Shown here piece by piece: positions 11,451-33,204 of a stretch of 64,000 bases of DNA. The notes under the pieces were generated by a model, which did not search any database, was not told where the DNA came from, and worked only from the letters and a program-made list of their open reading frames with translations. The translations under genes were made by a program, and so were the position numbers. How positions within the stretch are numbered: position 1 is the first letter of the stretch; every line of letters begins with the position of its first letter. This DNA is from Erpetoichthys calabaricus (taxonomy: Eukaryota; Chordata; Cladistia; Polypteriformes; Polypteridae): contig NC_041401.2 of NCBI RefSeq assembly GCF_900747795.2, forward strand, positions 60,959,110 through 61,023,109, written 5' to 3'.

Positions 11451-12470
11451 TCTTCGATCCTCACCTATGCCCTCATCATTGCATACTTAACTAGAGTGAA
11501 AAAAAAGGCATCAGATTGTACCTGAGGCAGATTAGGAATGATACGGTCTCTTCGTACTGGGGGCAAGAAACTCATCTTGTTCTGGGTAGGAGGTAGTGGT
11601 GGTCAAGCTTATCAAAAGTGGAAAGCCTAGGGAACAAAAAAACACAAAAAATAAAAATCTACTATATATAAGGGGAAACATTACTCTTTAAAAGGAAGAA
11701 GCAGCTTAGGAGAAACACATGTAACCAAACAGTCTGTCACAGAGAAATAAAACATCCCTCTGTCCCAGAGAGACAGAGGAATGCACTTCAAAAGGCAGGG
11801 TGAGTACACGTCTTCTACCCTCCTTGTGTCTGCCACTTCCTGGGTTTATTAGTGACTCATCCCAACTATGCTGAACATAAGCCAGAGTCAACAGTGCTTG
11901 TAAGAAGAAAAAAAAATGCTGATACAAAGTTGTTATCCTTCAGTGAAGAAGAATATCCTCATTCCAGGCCATTAATTATAATGAGGCCTTAGCAACAAGC
12001 ACTATAATGACCTATTGGAAAACTACCCAAAACTTCTTACGTATACAGTGTTTGGTGACATTTAGTTAAGGATTCTGTACATATCCTTGAGGTGCACAGC
12101 AATTATTTTCTGTAAAAACGTTCTATATCATATTTTACTGTATATAGCACCTTTTAAAGGAAGAACTTTAATAAATACTGTTTAAGATAGCTATCTCAAG
12201 GAGCAAAGCTTGAGGTGGTACTGGCAAAATGCAAATAGTAAAACTCCAGATGCCATGTAAAATTCGATTTCCCTGCTGGAGAAGTAATACAACATGCATG
12301 CATTACTTCTATAAGATACTAGGTGACTCATGGGCATTTAGCAATGTGAACAAATTTAACACTGACTCACTCTGTAGTCAACAGCCGAACATAAGCACAC
12401 TGGTAGACATTTCAGGTTAAAGTACATTATCCTCATAAAGCAACTACAGCCTTAGTAATAACCAGTATAA
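11451..12470. other. No recognised feature
   Basis: AT-rich sequence. I see no long open frame and no known repeat. Confidence 0.5.
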
Positions 12471-12477
12471 TTCAATA

Positions 12478-12780
12478 ATTTGGCACAGTGGTTACTGTTA
12501 TGCCCTTACAGCTTCAGAGTTCTGGGACTGAACCATAACCTGGTAATTACCCAAGTGGAGCTCTGTATTCCATCCCGTGTTCAAACTGGTACTCCAATAT
12601 TGCTCCCATATTCCATACAGCGAAGATACAAATACTTTCTGGTGAATTTAGAGGGAACAATTGACCTAAGAATTTATGAATGTGTCCTTCAATTGACCGG
12701 CATTCCATCTAGGATTTGTTCTTGCTTTGCATCCAAAGTGGTTAAAGTAGACTCTAGCCCCCTGAGACACTGGTTTTGAT
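12478..12780 (+). repeat. Old V-SINE copy, degraded
   Basis: It has a decayed head (TTTGGCACAGTGGTTACTG), then the region corresponding to the SINE core and the CCGGCATTCCATCTAGGATT stretch equivalent to the young copies' 3' part. Confidence 0.55.
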
Positions 12781-12789
12781 TTAGCGAGT

Positions 12790-13290
12790 CAGATAAAGGA
12801 TACCAATTTATTGTATATAGAATACTAAACATCTAACATCATACCAGAAAACTTGTAATATTAACAATACATAAAAGAATAGGTTTTCTCAAAAAGATAA
12901 TATTCACAAAACACAATTACATTAATAAAGGATTTTTATGACAATAAGCTAGGAAGTTACCAAACCCTTTTTGTAACATCACATATGATGTACATTACAC
13001 ATTGGAGAGAAAAGAAAATAACAGAAAAGTCATAAACCTTTTTATAATAAATATGAAAATTCAAATGCAAAATCCAATGGATCTGATTGACCCTTCCTGG
13101 TGTCTAATAACATAATACTCAATTAATTCAACTTTTTAACAATACATACAAAGCACTCAATCATCAACTGGATTTCAATTGGCACATTCAGAGGTCCAAT
13201 TCTGTTACCATCAATTAGCCAACACGTTTTGGGACTCACACGCCCTTCTTCAGGGCTATAGATTAAATTAGAAACTATTCATCTGAACTA
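12790..13290 (-). repeat. Retroelement tail with GAAGAAGGGC...AAAACGTGTTGGCT signature
   Basis: On the minus strand, 13260-13190 reads CCTGAAGAAGGGCGTGTGAG then AAAACGTGTTGGC. Such stretches recur in vertebrate retroelement 3' regions, Penelope-like elements being my best guess. No enzyme domain is visible here. Confidence 0.3.
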
Positions 13291-13789
13291 AAGAGAACAA
13301 AAGGAAAAAACATGCAGTTTTAAACTGGGTCATGGATAAAACATGCTTCTTTTTAAAAATGTTTTAACATAACAAATTAATATTACCTGTGTAACAGGCA
13401 TCCCAACCAATAATTATATAAATAAATAAAATAACCACTTGGGTGTGATATTCCAACAAGCCTAAAAACATAAGTTTATCAAATGTATTCAATCTACAGG
13501 ATACCTTACATATAATATTTAACCTTTCCTCTTAAATATTACACATTTTAAAGTCATGCAAGCTCTTTGCCATCTCAAAGCCAGACAATAAAACTGAGAT
13601 GCTGTTCCATCAGAAAATTCAAGCACTTGATATATGTTTTGGGCAAATTACAAAAATGGGAGATAGTGAATTAATGCTAACAGTGTTGCCCAAAGGTAAA
13701 AGCACTGGACTAAGAAGCAATACAAAATAATATTTGTAAAGCTGATAAACTGTTATCCATTTTGATAACCATTTGTAGTACTAGGGTGT

Positions 13790-13930
13790 TGTACCGTTTT
13801 AGCCATTATGAATGTAGTGAAAAGTCAAGCAAAATGACACCTTTTATTGGCTAACTAAAAAGATTACAATATGCAAGCTTTCGAGGCAACTCAGGCCCCT
13901 TCTTCAGGCAAGATGTAACCCTTTGGAAAG
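13790..13930 (-). repeat. Retroelement tail with GCCTGAGTTGCCTCGAAAGC signature
   Basis: On the minus strand it reads TGAAGAAGGGGCCTGAG, CTCGAAAGCTTGCATATTG, and then a TTAGCCAATAAAAGGTGTC end. I know this tail as a common fish repeat. Assignment to Penelope-like elements is tentative. Confidence 0.4.
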
Positions 13931-14640
13931 CATTATGAGAGATGCAGTTTCACTTTGTGGACAGTAAATCAAAAGGAAACTGACTATATACAGTATGTCA
14001 CAAGGTTAAGCTATATTTTATATAGGATAATGAAAGGGGCTATAAACAAAAATACAATCACATGTGCCCATAAAACGCAGAACAGATCTACACCACATGT
14101 TCCTGGGATGGCTCAAAAATGGCATATTGCTGCACTGTGCTTACAGAATAGTATCAAAAAAAGATCCAAAAAACACAGAACGATGTGGGATGATCCCTAT
14201 AAGTACCAGACATGCAAAGTCTCAAACCAGATCAGGATGCCTTGTACAAAAGGGGTGGGGGGTGGTGAGTGGCCATCTGTTTATTCAAACCAGATAAGCC
14301 ACCAGATGTACATGGATAATCACCCCAGTAACTTACTAAAACAACACTTAAAGCAAAGTATTAAAAAAAAATCTTGCAACCTCCTCAAAAACAACGAATG
14401 TCAAAATGTTAAAATACAACCAAGTTATATATTCAGATCTCCAACATCAGCTCATGTCCCATTCATTAATAAATGCAATTATCATTTAACTTTGATAATT
14501 GTGCCTTATTTATGACAATAATGAATTTATTGATGCAGTATTATTCTCAGGGTTTTCCCCTCACAAAGGTTCAGGAAAATAAGCATAGAAACACAAATAT
14601 GGAGTACATCCAGAAAGCCAATTTCCATTTTCAATTAAAT
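13931..14640. other. AT-rich stretch with one long but unconvincing frame
   Basis: A plus-strand frame of 186 codons (13955-14515) is open but of random-looking composition, with no recognisable domain. I treat it as chance. Confidence 0.4.
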
Positions 14641-14649
14641 TAAGTGAAC

Positions 14650-14896
14650 TTGGATTTCCTCCGGGTACTCTGGTTTCCTCCCACAGTCCAAAGACATGCA
14701 GGTTAGGTGCATTGTCCCTCGTGTGTACTTGGTGTGTGTGTGTGTGTGTGTGTGCGTAGACCGTGCGGTGGGCTGGCGCCCTGCCCAGGGTTGTTTCCTG
14801 CCTTGCGCCCTGTGTTGGATGGAATTGGCTCCAGCAGACCCCCGTGACCCTGTAGTGACGATATAGTGTGTTGGAAAATGAATGGATGGATGTATT
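14650..14896 (+). repeat. V-SINE, 5'-truncated, with ATGG tail
   Basis: It starts in the conserved core (GGATTTCCTCCGGGTACTCT), then CCCACAGTCCAAAGACATGC, the TGTGTG run, the GGCTCCAGCAGACCCCCGTG 3' region and an AATGGATGGATG tail. Confidence 0.85.
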
Positions 14897-15167
14897 TTAA
14901 TATATTTTTGTTCAGCATGGTGCCAGAGAGTGGTGACATGTTGGTCAAATATGCAAGTAAGACTTTCACTATGCTGTACACAATATGACTACATTTATGG
15001 GGTTTTAGACTTCTTACTTAAAATTAAAAGTAAAAGTTAGCCAAATGGTATATGGGATAGGACCCTATTGTCATGATCCTGAACTGGATTAAATGGGTTC
15101 TAAAATTGATAAATAGTGTATGAGTGAAAGTTATCTGCATAATAAAAATAGAATGTATATAAAGTCC

Positions 15168-15297
15168 CTGCGGTGGGTTGGCACCCTGCCCAGGATTGTT
15201 TCCTGCCTTGTGCCCTGTGTTGGCTGGGATTGGCTCCAGCAGACCCCCGTGACCCTGTGTTCGGATTCAGCGGGTTGGAAAATGGATGGATGGATGG
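15168..15297 (+). repeat. V-SINE, strongly 5'-truncated, with 15-bp target duplication
   Basis: Only the 3' part is present (TGCGGTGGGTTGGCACCCTG to GGATGGATGG). It is flanked by the exact repeat ATGTATATAAAGTCC at 15153-15167 and 15298-15312. That is the signature of LINE-driven, target-primed insertion with incomplete reverse transcription. Confidence 0.92.
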
Positions 15298-15929
15298 ATG
15301 TATATAAAGTCCTATATTCGTTTGTCATTGGTAAAAGTTCCTAGGGAAAAATGTGATTCCAAAATGCTATGTACTGTCTCCACCTGGAAAAGAGATAAAA
15401 AAGAAAAGAAACAAAGTGAGTAATATGTGTGTACTTCAAGCAGTTTTAGATTAAATGCTGCTCGGCTTCAGATTGACCATAGATGAGTTGATTGAAATGT
15501 AAATTTCATGCAGACATGGGAAATATATATAAGGACCTTCAACAATAAAGGAAAGTGGACAAGGATTATACCCATTAACAGCATGCTGACCATCAATATA
15601 TGGTCCACCATATGAAAATTCACACAACCCTGAGTTTCAGAATGGTAACTGTATACTTCGACTCAACTTGAACATCAAGTCAGAAAGATCGTATGAAAAG
15701 AGATGTCTAAATTTCCTGCTTCTCAGTATCAGACAAGTCAAAACATAATGTAGCTAAATTCAGAGGTTCATTCTACACACATTGACAGCGATCCATATTT
15801 CCCCATATAAGGTGACTGACTGTAAAATTGGACAATGCCACCCCTGAGGCAGTGCAAGATATTATGCAGAAACTGTGCGCAGACTCATTGCCATACAATC
15901 ACTGAGACCAATAAATACTTTATCTGTAA

Positions 15930-16240
15930 TGGTGGCACAGTAGTTAGTGTTGTAGGGTTCCAGCTCTAGGAAGCGGTGTTCCATATCTAGTTCTCTTACA
16001 ATCTGTGCCCCATTTAAATATTCTCCTCACATCCTTATGAGTTTTCTTAAATTACTAAGGATTCATACCATACCCCTATATCATGCACATTAAATTGTTA
16101 GATTACTATTAAATTAGCCTACTATGACTATGTGCGTCCTCTGTGATGAACTGCCTTTCTGTTCAGAATTGATTCTTGCTGGGATAGGCTGGAGCTACCA
16201 ATACAGAAAAGTTGGTTGTTAAAATACATAGACGGATGAA
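15930..16240 (+). repeat. Old V-SINE copy, degraded
   Basis: The head is AATGGTGGCACAGTAGTTAG, followed by a decayed core and GGGATAGGCTGGAGCTACC near the 3' end. Confidence 0.6.
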
Positions 16241-18503
16241 TGAGCCAAGGAAAATAGTAAACATTGGTTACCACTCTTGGCTTTCTGCAAAAGTTCTTAA
16301 ACCAAACAACAAAATATAATTGAAAATCCAATGCATTTTCCGATTAATTAAAAGTGTTGTACAGCCAAGAAAAAGAAATGTATATGTGTGGGTATGTGTA
16401 TTCTACTTATATGCAAATGGCCTCTAAACATAAGCAGTCTCTGTGGGCCCCTTCCTCTCCAAAACAAACTTTTCATTCCAGGCTTCAAGCCCCCCCATGG
16501 GCCCTTGGTAGTCATTATCCTTTTCCCCCCACTATGATGCCCATGCTTATAAGTATTTAATGCAAGTCATCAATTAAAGCAAAGCATTCAAAGCTTTATG
16601 CATACATGCCCATCAATGGATTCCAGAAATTCAAAACAGTTACAGAAGTTCCAAAAATCCGTTCATCAAAACACAGCAGAAAATCAGCCTTCGGATAACG
16701 TAGTAGTTAAAAAAAAAAGATACATAACCTTAAAGGCATGGCAGTGATGGTGCTCTAAGGACATCATTCATTATTAATCAAAATGTGCTGTCCAACGAAT
16801 CAAGGATATACAGTACCACGTGTATCCATGTACCTTCCTCTGAAATAGAAACTCTGATCCACAGCTAACGCATACTTTCTCATAGAAAAGATCGAACAAA
16901 TCACAGTGTGCTTTACTGTAAGGGAATTTCAGCTGGATGTACCAGCAAGTTTATTTGTGGAGACGAAGATAAATAAGAAACATCAAAGGCCAAAGTACGA
17001 CCCCGTATACATGTCCTAAAAACTGCAACTTCGTTTTAGGCTTAAACGTGATTAAACACCCCAAGAGAGAATCCAGTCGTTTTATATTTGAGACAATGAA
17101 ACAAAAATGAAATCTACACTCATCAAAATCCACACAAATTAGTCATAAAACGCATAGTTCTTTTAAAGGTTTAATAAAACAACCCACTTAATTAAAAGGC
17201 CTTGGGCAAATCAACGGAATTTCTAGTGAAACGACAAAAGATACGTTGCAAATGTGATGTGATACGGTATCAAAAACGGCTTTCCTATCGCGACGTAATT
17301 CCCGATTGATTTAAAGGGTTTCAATACATTTCCCCGAATGTGATCGGCTTGCTATTATAACTGGCGGAGCAAGAAATTCGGCTGCAAACTAACTCACTCC
17401 AAATCTCCCATTCCGTTTACGAGGAGACGCAATGATAGAACAATTCTAAAGCCCGAGAGAAAGTTTTCCTGGCAACTGTAACGCAAACAAACTGTCCAGC
17501 ATTTGGCAGTCATATATCCTCAGTTAGAAAGGGTGAACACCATAATGATTTTATACCTCCACTCCTCACCTCCTCAAACCAGTGATCAGAAGCCCGTCAG
17601 TCCGTCTGCACCCACACGTCCCGCTGCCGGTTCGGATGATTCCGTTTGATTCGCTTTACTTGACAAGTGCCTCCTTTTTTTAGTAATGAATTTTTAAAAG
17701 AAAGCTGATGTGCGAAATACCAGTAAATTACACCAACATGTGTGTTTCTTTAAACCCACAACGAACGCGATCTCGGAAAGGTGGGTCTGTGACTCCAAAA
17801 CCAGCTGGAATCTATTAACCACGGCGAGACAAGAAGCCACGTGAAAGTGGGCGAGACTCCCTCTGCTGGCCTGGCCTTAGCATGGGCGCGTTCCAGCAAT
17901 GATGTTTCGTGTTGTTGTCGGTTTGGCGACTATGGAAAATCCGTTACCGTCACTTAGGATCATATAACGACCATACGAAGATCTGTAGTTATTCACGCAT
18001 TTGTCGGATAGTTGTCGCGTAAGAAAAACACGTGACGTCTCTACATGTTAATTAATGCGATCCGCATCTATTTTACTCCTTTTCTGGGGAAAGTCGCAAA
18101 TAAATGAATAGCTGTGATTTCAGCGATTTCACTTAATAGTTATTGGTTATAATGGCTTGTTCACCAATGCATTTTACAGTAATAACCGAATATCGTTTAA
18201 TATAATTTTATCACACCTTTACAGGTGATGGGTTACTGATTTACATTTGATAAAGTTACAGATTTACGTATAAGCTCCCTTTAGTTATTGAATTTGCATT
18301 TAATTTATGATGTTGATACTGTGATGTTTTTTTATGGGTTAGGTAGATTGTATTTATAAGGAGTATCACTTAATTGTTGGGATTTTGAAAAAATGGCAAT
18401 TTGATAGTTTGGTTAGCTATTGCTGTGCAATCTCATATTTTGCGTTTTATTTAAAACGCAAACTACAACACCCAGAATCTCTTCAGACATCCGCTGTCAC
18501 AAT
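16241..18503. other. Upstream region of rpl23a, largely repeat-free, GC-richer near 17580-17950
   Basis: No known transposon is visible. CpGs concentrate at 17600-17950 and 18000-18060. In mammals a divergent gene (RAB34) lies upstream of RPL23A, and I looked for a RAB34-like exon on the minus strand without finding one. The CpG-richer part may be a promoter or a noncoding first exon of a minus-strand gene, but that is speculative. Confidence 0.35.
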
Positions 18504-18573
18504 TCTCGCGATGTTAGGTAGATAGTCCCTTCATTATAGCCCGTGTTACCCCGTGTGCTCTTCCTTTTCCAAG
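18504..18573 (+). promoter_or_regulatory. rpl23a: rpl23a core promoter and 5'TOP leader
   Basis: The leader just before the ATG reads CTCTTCCTTTTCCAAG from about 18558. This is a C-plus-pyrimidine tract of the 5' terminal oligopyrimidine type, which in ribosomal protein mRNAs places translation under mTOR/LARP1 control. An ATTATA sequence (18533-18538) sits about 25 bp upstream of that C, and a TCTCGCGA box lies at 18504-18511. The exact start site is inferred from the motif alone. Confidence 0.7.
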
Positions 18574-28249
<9,676 letters not shown>

Positions 28250-28274
28250 ACTGTTCTTGAAATGTACAGATGAT

Positions 28275-28280
28275 AATAAA
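28275..28280 (+). terminator. rpl23a: rpl23a polyadenylation signal AATAAA
   Basis: The sequence AATAAA lies 26 bp after the TAA stop, giving the very short 3'UTR typical of ribosomal protein mRNAs. Cleavage would fall near 28295-28305. Confidence 0.75.
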
Positions 28281-28299
28281 ATTTGTAAAAATAGACACT

Positions 28300-29130
28300 G
28301 TCTCATTTTTCATTTCAAAATGTTTTCACTTAGATTTTGCAACCACAAAACAAAAAGGGACAAATTTAAAATATTCGAATGTTTTGGTATGTTTACTGTT
28401 CTGTGACATGTTATATAGAAAAGATTATTGTACTTTCTTGATTCTTTTTTTTTTTTTTCTTTTTTTTTTTAAATATAACTACCTTTCCCTGCATGCTGCT
28501 GTCACTTTGTATCAAGATATCTTAGTTTTTAACATGTATTGTTAGCCGTTTTCCAGCTGCAAAAATTCAGCAGTTTTGTTTCTGAATTAAGTTTTTACAT
28601 TTTACTGGTGCTTGAACCATACTGCATTATTACTGTTGTGCTTCATGGATATTTTTGTGCAGCTATGATGTGAACTGTTAATTTTTGGTTGAGGGGGAAA
28701 ATTGTTTAACCATTCAGGTGTAGTATCCTTGACATAAGTTGGGAGACCATCACGATTATATGAGAAGTTTTTGTTTTTGATATTTGTATTGCATCTATTA
28801 ATGTTTTTACTGTTGTCAGTTGGTGGTTAAATTCAAATAGGAAATTTTCAGTTGGATATTTTTTAAATCCTGTAAGTCTGTTTTATTTTACTATATCAAT
28901 TGTTTGAAAACAAAACACGGCACTTCGTGAATAAGAGTAAGCTGACCACTGTTGTAGGCGAATGACCCATACCTACAGTCCTTTTCAGCCCAGAGAAGAA
29001 TTAGTGTAAAGGGTTGTGTATTTTAAAAAAAAAAATGCTGAATTACATAAATGTTACAAAAAAAGAGAAATTCAACCTTTAACTGAAGTATACTTATTTG
29101 GGGGGGGGGGGGGGGGGGGAGATTCCTCAT
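28300..29130. other. Flank of rpl23a, no recognised feature
   Basis: T-rich sequence with a 19-base G run at 29101-29119. Confidence 0.5.
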
Positions 29131-29139
29131 CCTTTTTCT

Positions 29140-29960
29140 TTTTTATATATAATATGATCACAAGTGCCAAAATTATTGCCACTCCTGTTTTTAGTATTTT
29201 GTTAGGCAGCACTGATTCTTTTCCTATATCACCTTATATGTTTGGAGAATACAGAGCAAGGATCAATCTTCTTTACGGAATCTCTCCACATCACCCAGTG
29301 TCCTAGATCCTCTATTGTGTGCCCTTTTCTGCTCAACCCAGTTTTTAGTGGGATCATGAATGGAAAAATTTCAGAAGTGTGATTGGTTTTCATTGAACCA
29401 TTTTGTGTTAATTTTGGACATGCATTTTCAATCATTATCTTGTTGAAAGATCTAACTATAACCAACTTTTAGTTTTTTGGCATAGGCAGTCAGATTTAAA
29501 ATCTTCTAGTATTTCATGAAGTCCATGATACAGTGTACCAAAAATGTTCCTTAGGTCCTTTGGAATAGAAACGGCCCCACCACATCAGTGTGGACTGGGT
29601 TCTTTTTTGGTGTAGCCATTCTTTTTTTACATCAAACACACTTCACAAGTGTTGATTGCCAAAAGGCTGAATTTTTGTCTGACCTTAGAACATAGTTCTA
29701 ATCAAAGTTTCACTAGTATTTAGCAGACTCCAGTTGCTTACATTTTATGGTTAAATGATAGGAAATGCTTTTTTTTTTTTTTGAACAATGCCTTCTAAAT
29801 ATCATAGGACGGAGGTGGTGTCTGATGGTAGCTTTGGAGATGGTGACAGCAGGTTTGTTCTTCTGTTTCTCCCCTAGTGACCTTTTTTAAAATATATCAT
29901 CTTCCAAATTCTTCATCAAGATCCATTCTGTCAGTGAACATGAAATGCAAATTGCACATT
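29140..29960 (-). mobile_element. Tc1-like transposon relic
   Basis: Its plus-strand text is the reverse complement of a fish Tc1 transposase: GTGCCAAAATTATTGCCACT, GAATACAGAGCAAGGATCAA, CACCCAGTGTCCTAGATCCT and later GTTGATTGCCAAAAGGCTGA. It carries many stops and deletions. Termini were not located. Confidence 0.75.
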
Positions 29961-30239
29961 AATTTTTGTAGAAAGAATTTATCACTGAATTCCAGGGATA
30001 ATTGCTGAAAAATTTTAGAACTCATTTGGAAGAGTCTATTGTCAATTGTGCCATTCATTTGAAAATATTTTTTAAAAATGTTAAAAGCAAGGTAAATACA
30101 CTTCATTGATTCTTTAATGACCACTTCATTTCTTATTCAGCACCATGAGTCAGGTGCCCAAGTTATTAGAAAGTTCATACTATCCTTTCACAAATCATAT
30201 CCTTACACTCTAGCTGTTATAATAAATGTATTTCTCTCA

Positions 30240-30345
30240 GTCCTACTAAACCTTACAGTTTAGCTATTACCTAAACAAGCGAGCTTGATGGACCATATGG
30301 CCCCCTCTCATTTGTCAAAATTCTTAGGTTCCTGTGTTTTACAAT
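30240..30345 (+). repeat. CR1-like LINE 3' tail
   Basis: It reads AGCTTGATGGACCATATGGC then CCCCCTCTCATTTGTCAAAA and TTCTTAGGTTCCTGTG. This is the 3' end of a CR1-like element common in fishes. The same tail occurs on the minus strand at 39085-38990. Confidence 0.65.
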
Positions 30346-31050
30346 ATTAGGTTTGATTTTGTCTTAAGTTATAGAGGTGGACAAAAGTTGGCAACTGATT
30401 AGCACATGGCCAGAAGTACAGTGCAAATTGCGCAGCTGCAATGAAAGAAAGCTGATGTTTTGGGCCACAAAAACAAAGAAAGCTGCCTGTCTGATGTTTG
30501 TCTTACCACAACAGAATGTAAAACTTACCTCCCCGCACTACATCTCAAAACATTCATGTAGCCACTGGTGTGTAACTTAAAGTTGAAACTGGGCTGAGAT
30601 GTTGAGAGGCAGTCATGTAATGTCCTCCCCTCCATTTCCTAGTCATAATTGACTGGAGACTGCAGTTGGTGATCAAAGGCCACATATACACACTAGTATG
30701 TTTTCATTTAAAAATGTAGACATTTGTCTGTTTTTGACTTTCATCCACACTACCCCAATGTTTCTAAACAGTGAAAATTAATACCTTTGCAACAACTCTC
30801 CAAATCTGGAAACCCTTGAAAATGCCGGTGTGGTGTTTCAGTGTGGATAGGTAAATAACTAAGATTTTTGGAAGTGCACACTCCATTGTGCTCTGATTGG
30901 TTCTTTGTTACGCTGTAGCCTTTCCCTTCGGTAATGTCAAGACCAAATCAGACTTCTTGAAGGTGGACATTTCGCTTTCAATCTTCATTGTCTATTTAAG
31001 GTAATATATTCACCCATAAAGTCTTAACTCCCCAGTGAACTTATTATTTT
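30346..31050. other. No recognised feature
   Basis: A short stretch near 30720-30850 has transposon-like GTGTGGATAGG text, but I could not assign it. Confidence 0.4.
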
Positions 31051-31059
31051 TATATTCAG

Positions 31060-31692
31060 AAAAATCATCTGATACAGTTCAATGGGACTATGTATTCACC
31101 ACTGACCTGAACATATGTGCATAGATCAAACTACTGTCCAGAAGCTTTGGTTTGTATAAACATTATTTCAGAATACTTCAAACTATAACATACTAGTAGA
31201 CAAGGATATCCCAATCACCACTGCTCTTTGCAATCGCCATCAGCTGTTCACTTTTGAAATGCATCAGTGATAAAGGAAATCATCAGCGAAGGACTTGAAC
31301 AGAAGATATCACTATATGCAGATGATTTGGAACTACATATATCAGACCTACAAAATTCATTGCCAGCACTGCTAACAGCACTAGCAGAATTTCAAAAGAT
31401 ACCTGGACTCAAAATTTATTTGAAAAAAGTGAACTCTAGCGCAAAATATTACATTGGACACCTTCCCATTTATCATTGGTGATCTGTTTAAATACCTAGG
31501 GGTAAACAAAGTAAATATAAAGCTCTTTTTCAACAAAATTTTGCTGTCTGCATGGATAAATGGGCATAGATGGTCTCCCTCCATCTCACTTTAGCTAGAA
31601 GAATCAACACTGTCAAGATGAATATCTTTCCCATGCTTCTTATTCTATTTCAAAGTATCCCCATATACATTAGCAAATCATTTTTTAAGAAA
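31060..31692 (+). mobile_element. L1-like LINE reverse transcriptase fragment
   Basis: The frame at 31267-31482 has the reverse transcriptase active-site text ISLYADDLELHISDLQNS followed by ALAEFQKIPGLKIYLKK. This is typical of L1/Tx1 ORF2 (YADDLLLY...F...GYKINxxKS). A further match, ILFQSIPIYISKSFFKKL, lies in a shifted frame up to 31690, where a Helitron interrupts. Confidence 0.8.
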
Positions 31693-33085
31693 CTAGGGGG
31701 CTTCGCTCACCAACCCCCGTGTTTGGTTTTCCAGATACACACTTTAATATTTTTTTTTCTTTGAATTGGTGCTATTTCATTACTTTCACTTTTATTTCAG
31801 ACCTTCTTTATAAACAATATTTGGAATCTTTCGAGTCCCAACATACTGAATCTTTTAAATGAGGTCCGTGAGACGTGTTTAATGACTTTGTACCATAATT
31901 CAGGATATTTTTCTCGGTTTGGAATTTCAGCACAGACAAAACGATCGACATCATTAGCAGTTAGTAATTTTATTTGCAAAATAACTAATCAATGCATGTG
32001 AGGTAAACCCCGACTTAAACATCAAAGCCTTACAATATTTACATACTTCTGACATATCACCTATGCCCATATATTCGATCTTTATTTGCCTTTTTGTTAT
32101 TTCTCCAAGTAATAATTTCTCTGCACTAATGCGATGTTTACTTTCTTTGTTTTGACACTTTTGTTTTTTTTCTGCTTTCATATTCTGTATCTTGCTCTGC
32201 ATGTGTGTTGCGCCTACGTTTTTTTTTTTAGTCTTTTGAATTCCACTGTTTTCATTATCTCTAACCTGCTCTGCATGTGTTTGGCCCCCTTGTTTTTTAA
32301 CCTCTTTATGACTTTTTACTTTGTTTTCTACTCTTTGTCTTTTATTTCTGACCTCGCTTTGTCCTGCTTTTTTTTCAATGACACCTGGTCCGTGCTGATT
32401 ATTTTCCCTTTTTTCAAGTAATAATTTGTTTGTTTGCGCTACTGCAATCTTTATTTTTTTGATACTTTATAATTTTCCTGCTTTCATATTCTTTAATTTA
32501 CTCTGCATTTGTATCACAACTTTTTTTTGAGCTTTGTTTTCATAACCTCTAACCTGCTCTGCATGTGTATAGCGCCAACGTTTTTGAACATCTTTATGAA
32601 GTTCTTTGTCTTTTAATTCTGAGCCCGATTGGTCATGCTTTTTTTTTCCAATTCCACTTGTTTGGCTGATTATTTCCTTATTTTCTTAATTTGCACCTAG
32701 ATTATTCTTTTTCTTTTTTGCATTTTTTTCTCTCCCAACGCTTTTGAGTCTCTGTTCTCCACGCTGCTCTTTCTTCTTCGCTTAGTCGTCGACGTTTCAT
32801 CTATAACGTATTGTCCTTGTATGCTTTATATGCGCTGAGAGCCCTGGATCTGTGTGTGCTCAAAGCCTTTACATGACTGAGTGTTTTGCTGCCCATGGTC
32901 TTATTTGATATTGGTTGTAAGTAAAGGATGTCTTGCAAGAATCTCATGTTCTACGTCCCCGCGAGACGGTCCTGGGTCAATCTCTTTCTTCTTGCGGGTC
33001 TTTTAAGTGTCTTCCGTGATATTCACATGAAGATCACGTCTTGTTTCCCTAGTCTTTCTCTCCCAGGATTTTTTTTTATAATAGA
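31693..33085 (-). mobile_element. Helitron, 1393 bp, with ORF1 zinc-finger and Rep remnants
   Basis: On the minus strand it begins TCTATTATAAAA after an A (33086). It ends GGTTGGTGAGCGAAGCCCCC then TAG, so the terminus is CTAG before a T (31692). Its coding text is Lys-rich, with repeated THAEQVRGYEN / THAEQVRDNENS / THAEQDTEYES units, then IEYMGIGDMSEVCKYCKALM (a Cys finger), then after a deletion LLTANDVDRFVCAEIPNREK and YPELWYKVIKHV from the Rep region. Most of Rep and all of the helicase are missing, so it is non-autonomous. Confidence 0.85.
32110..32700 (-). repeat. About 306-bp imperfect internal duplication within the Helitron
   Basis: CTGCTTTCATATTCT occurs at about 32172 and 32478, and AACCTGCTCTGCATGTGT at about 32263 and 32550, in the same order and spacing. 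The duplication explains the repeated THAEQVR segment. Confidence 0.65.
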
Positions 33086-33204
33086 TTGGAAAAAGTGGCA
33101 CATGTGAACTCCTGGTGATAGCCATGTTTTTATTCTACATAAAGCTTCCAGATGATTTTATGACCAAGTGATGTCAAGCAACTGCATTTAAACCTAAAAA
33201 TGTG

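Noticed and set aside
13955-14515. 186-codon open frame on the plus strand
   Set aside because: No recognisable domain and random-looking composition. A nested 77-codon frame in another register overlaps it. I judge it a chance frame between retroelement tails.
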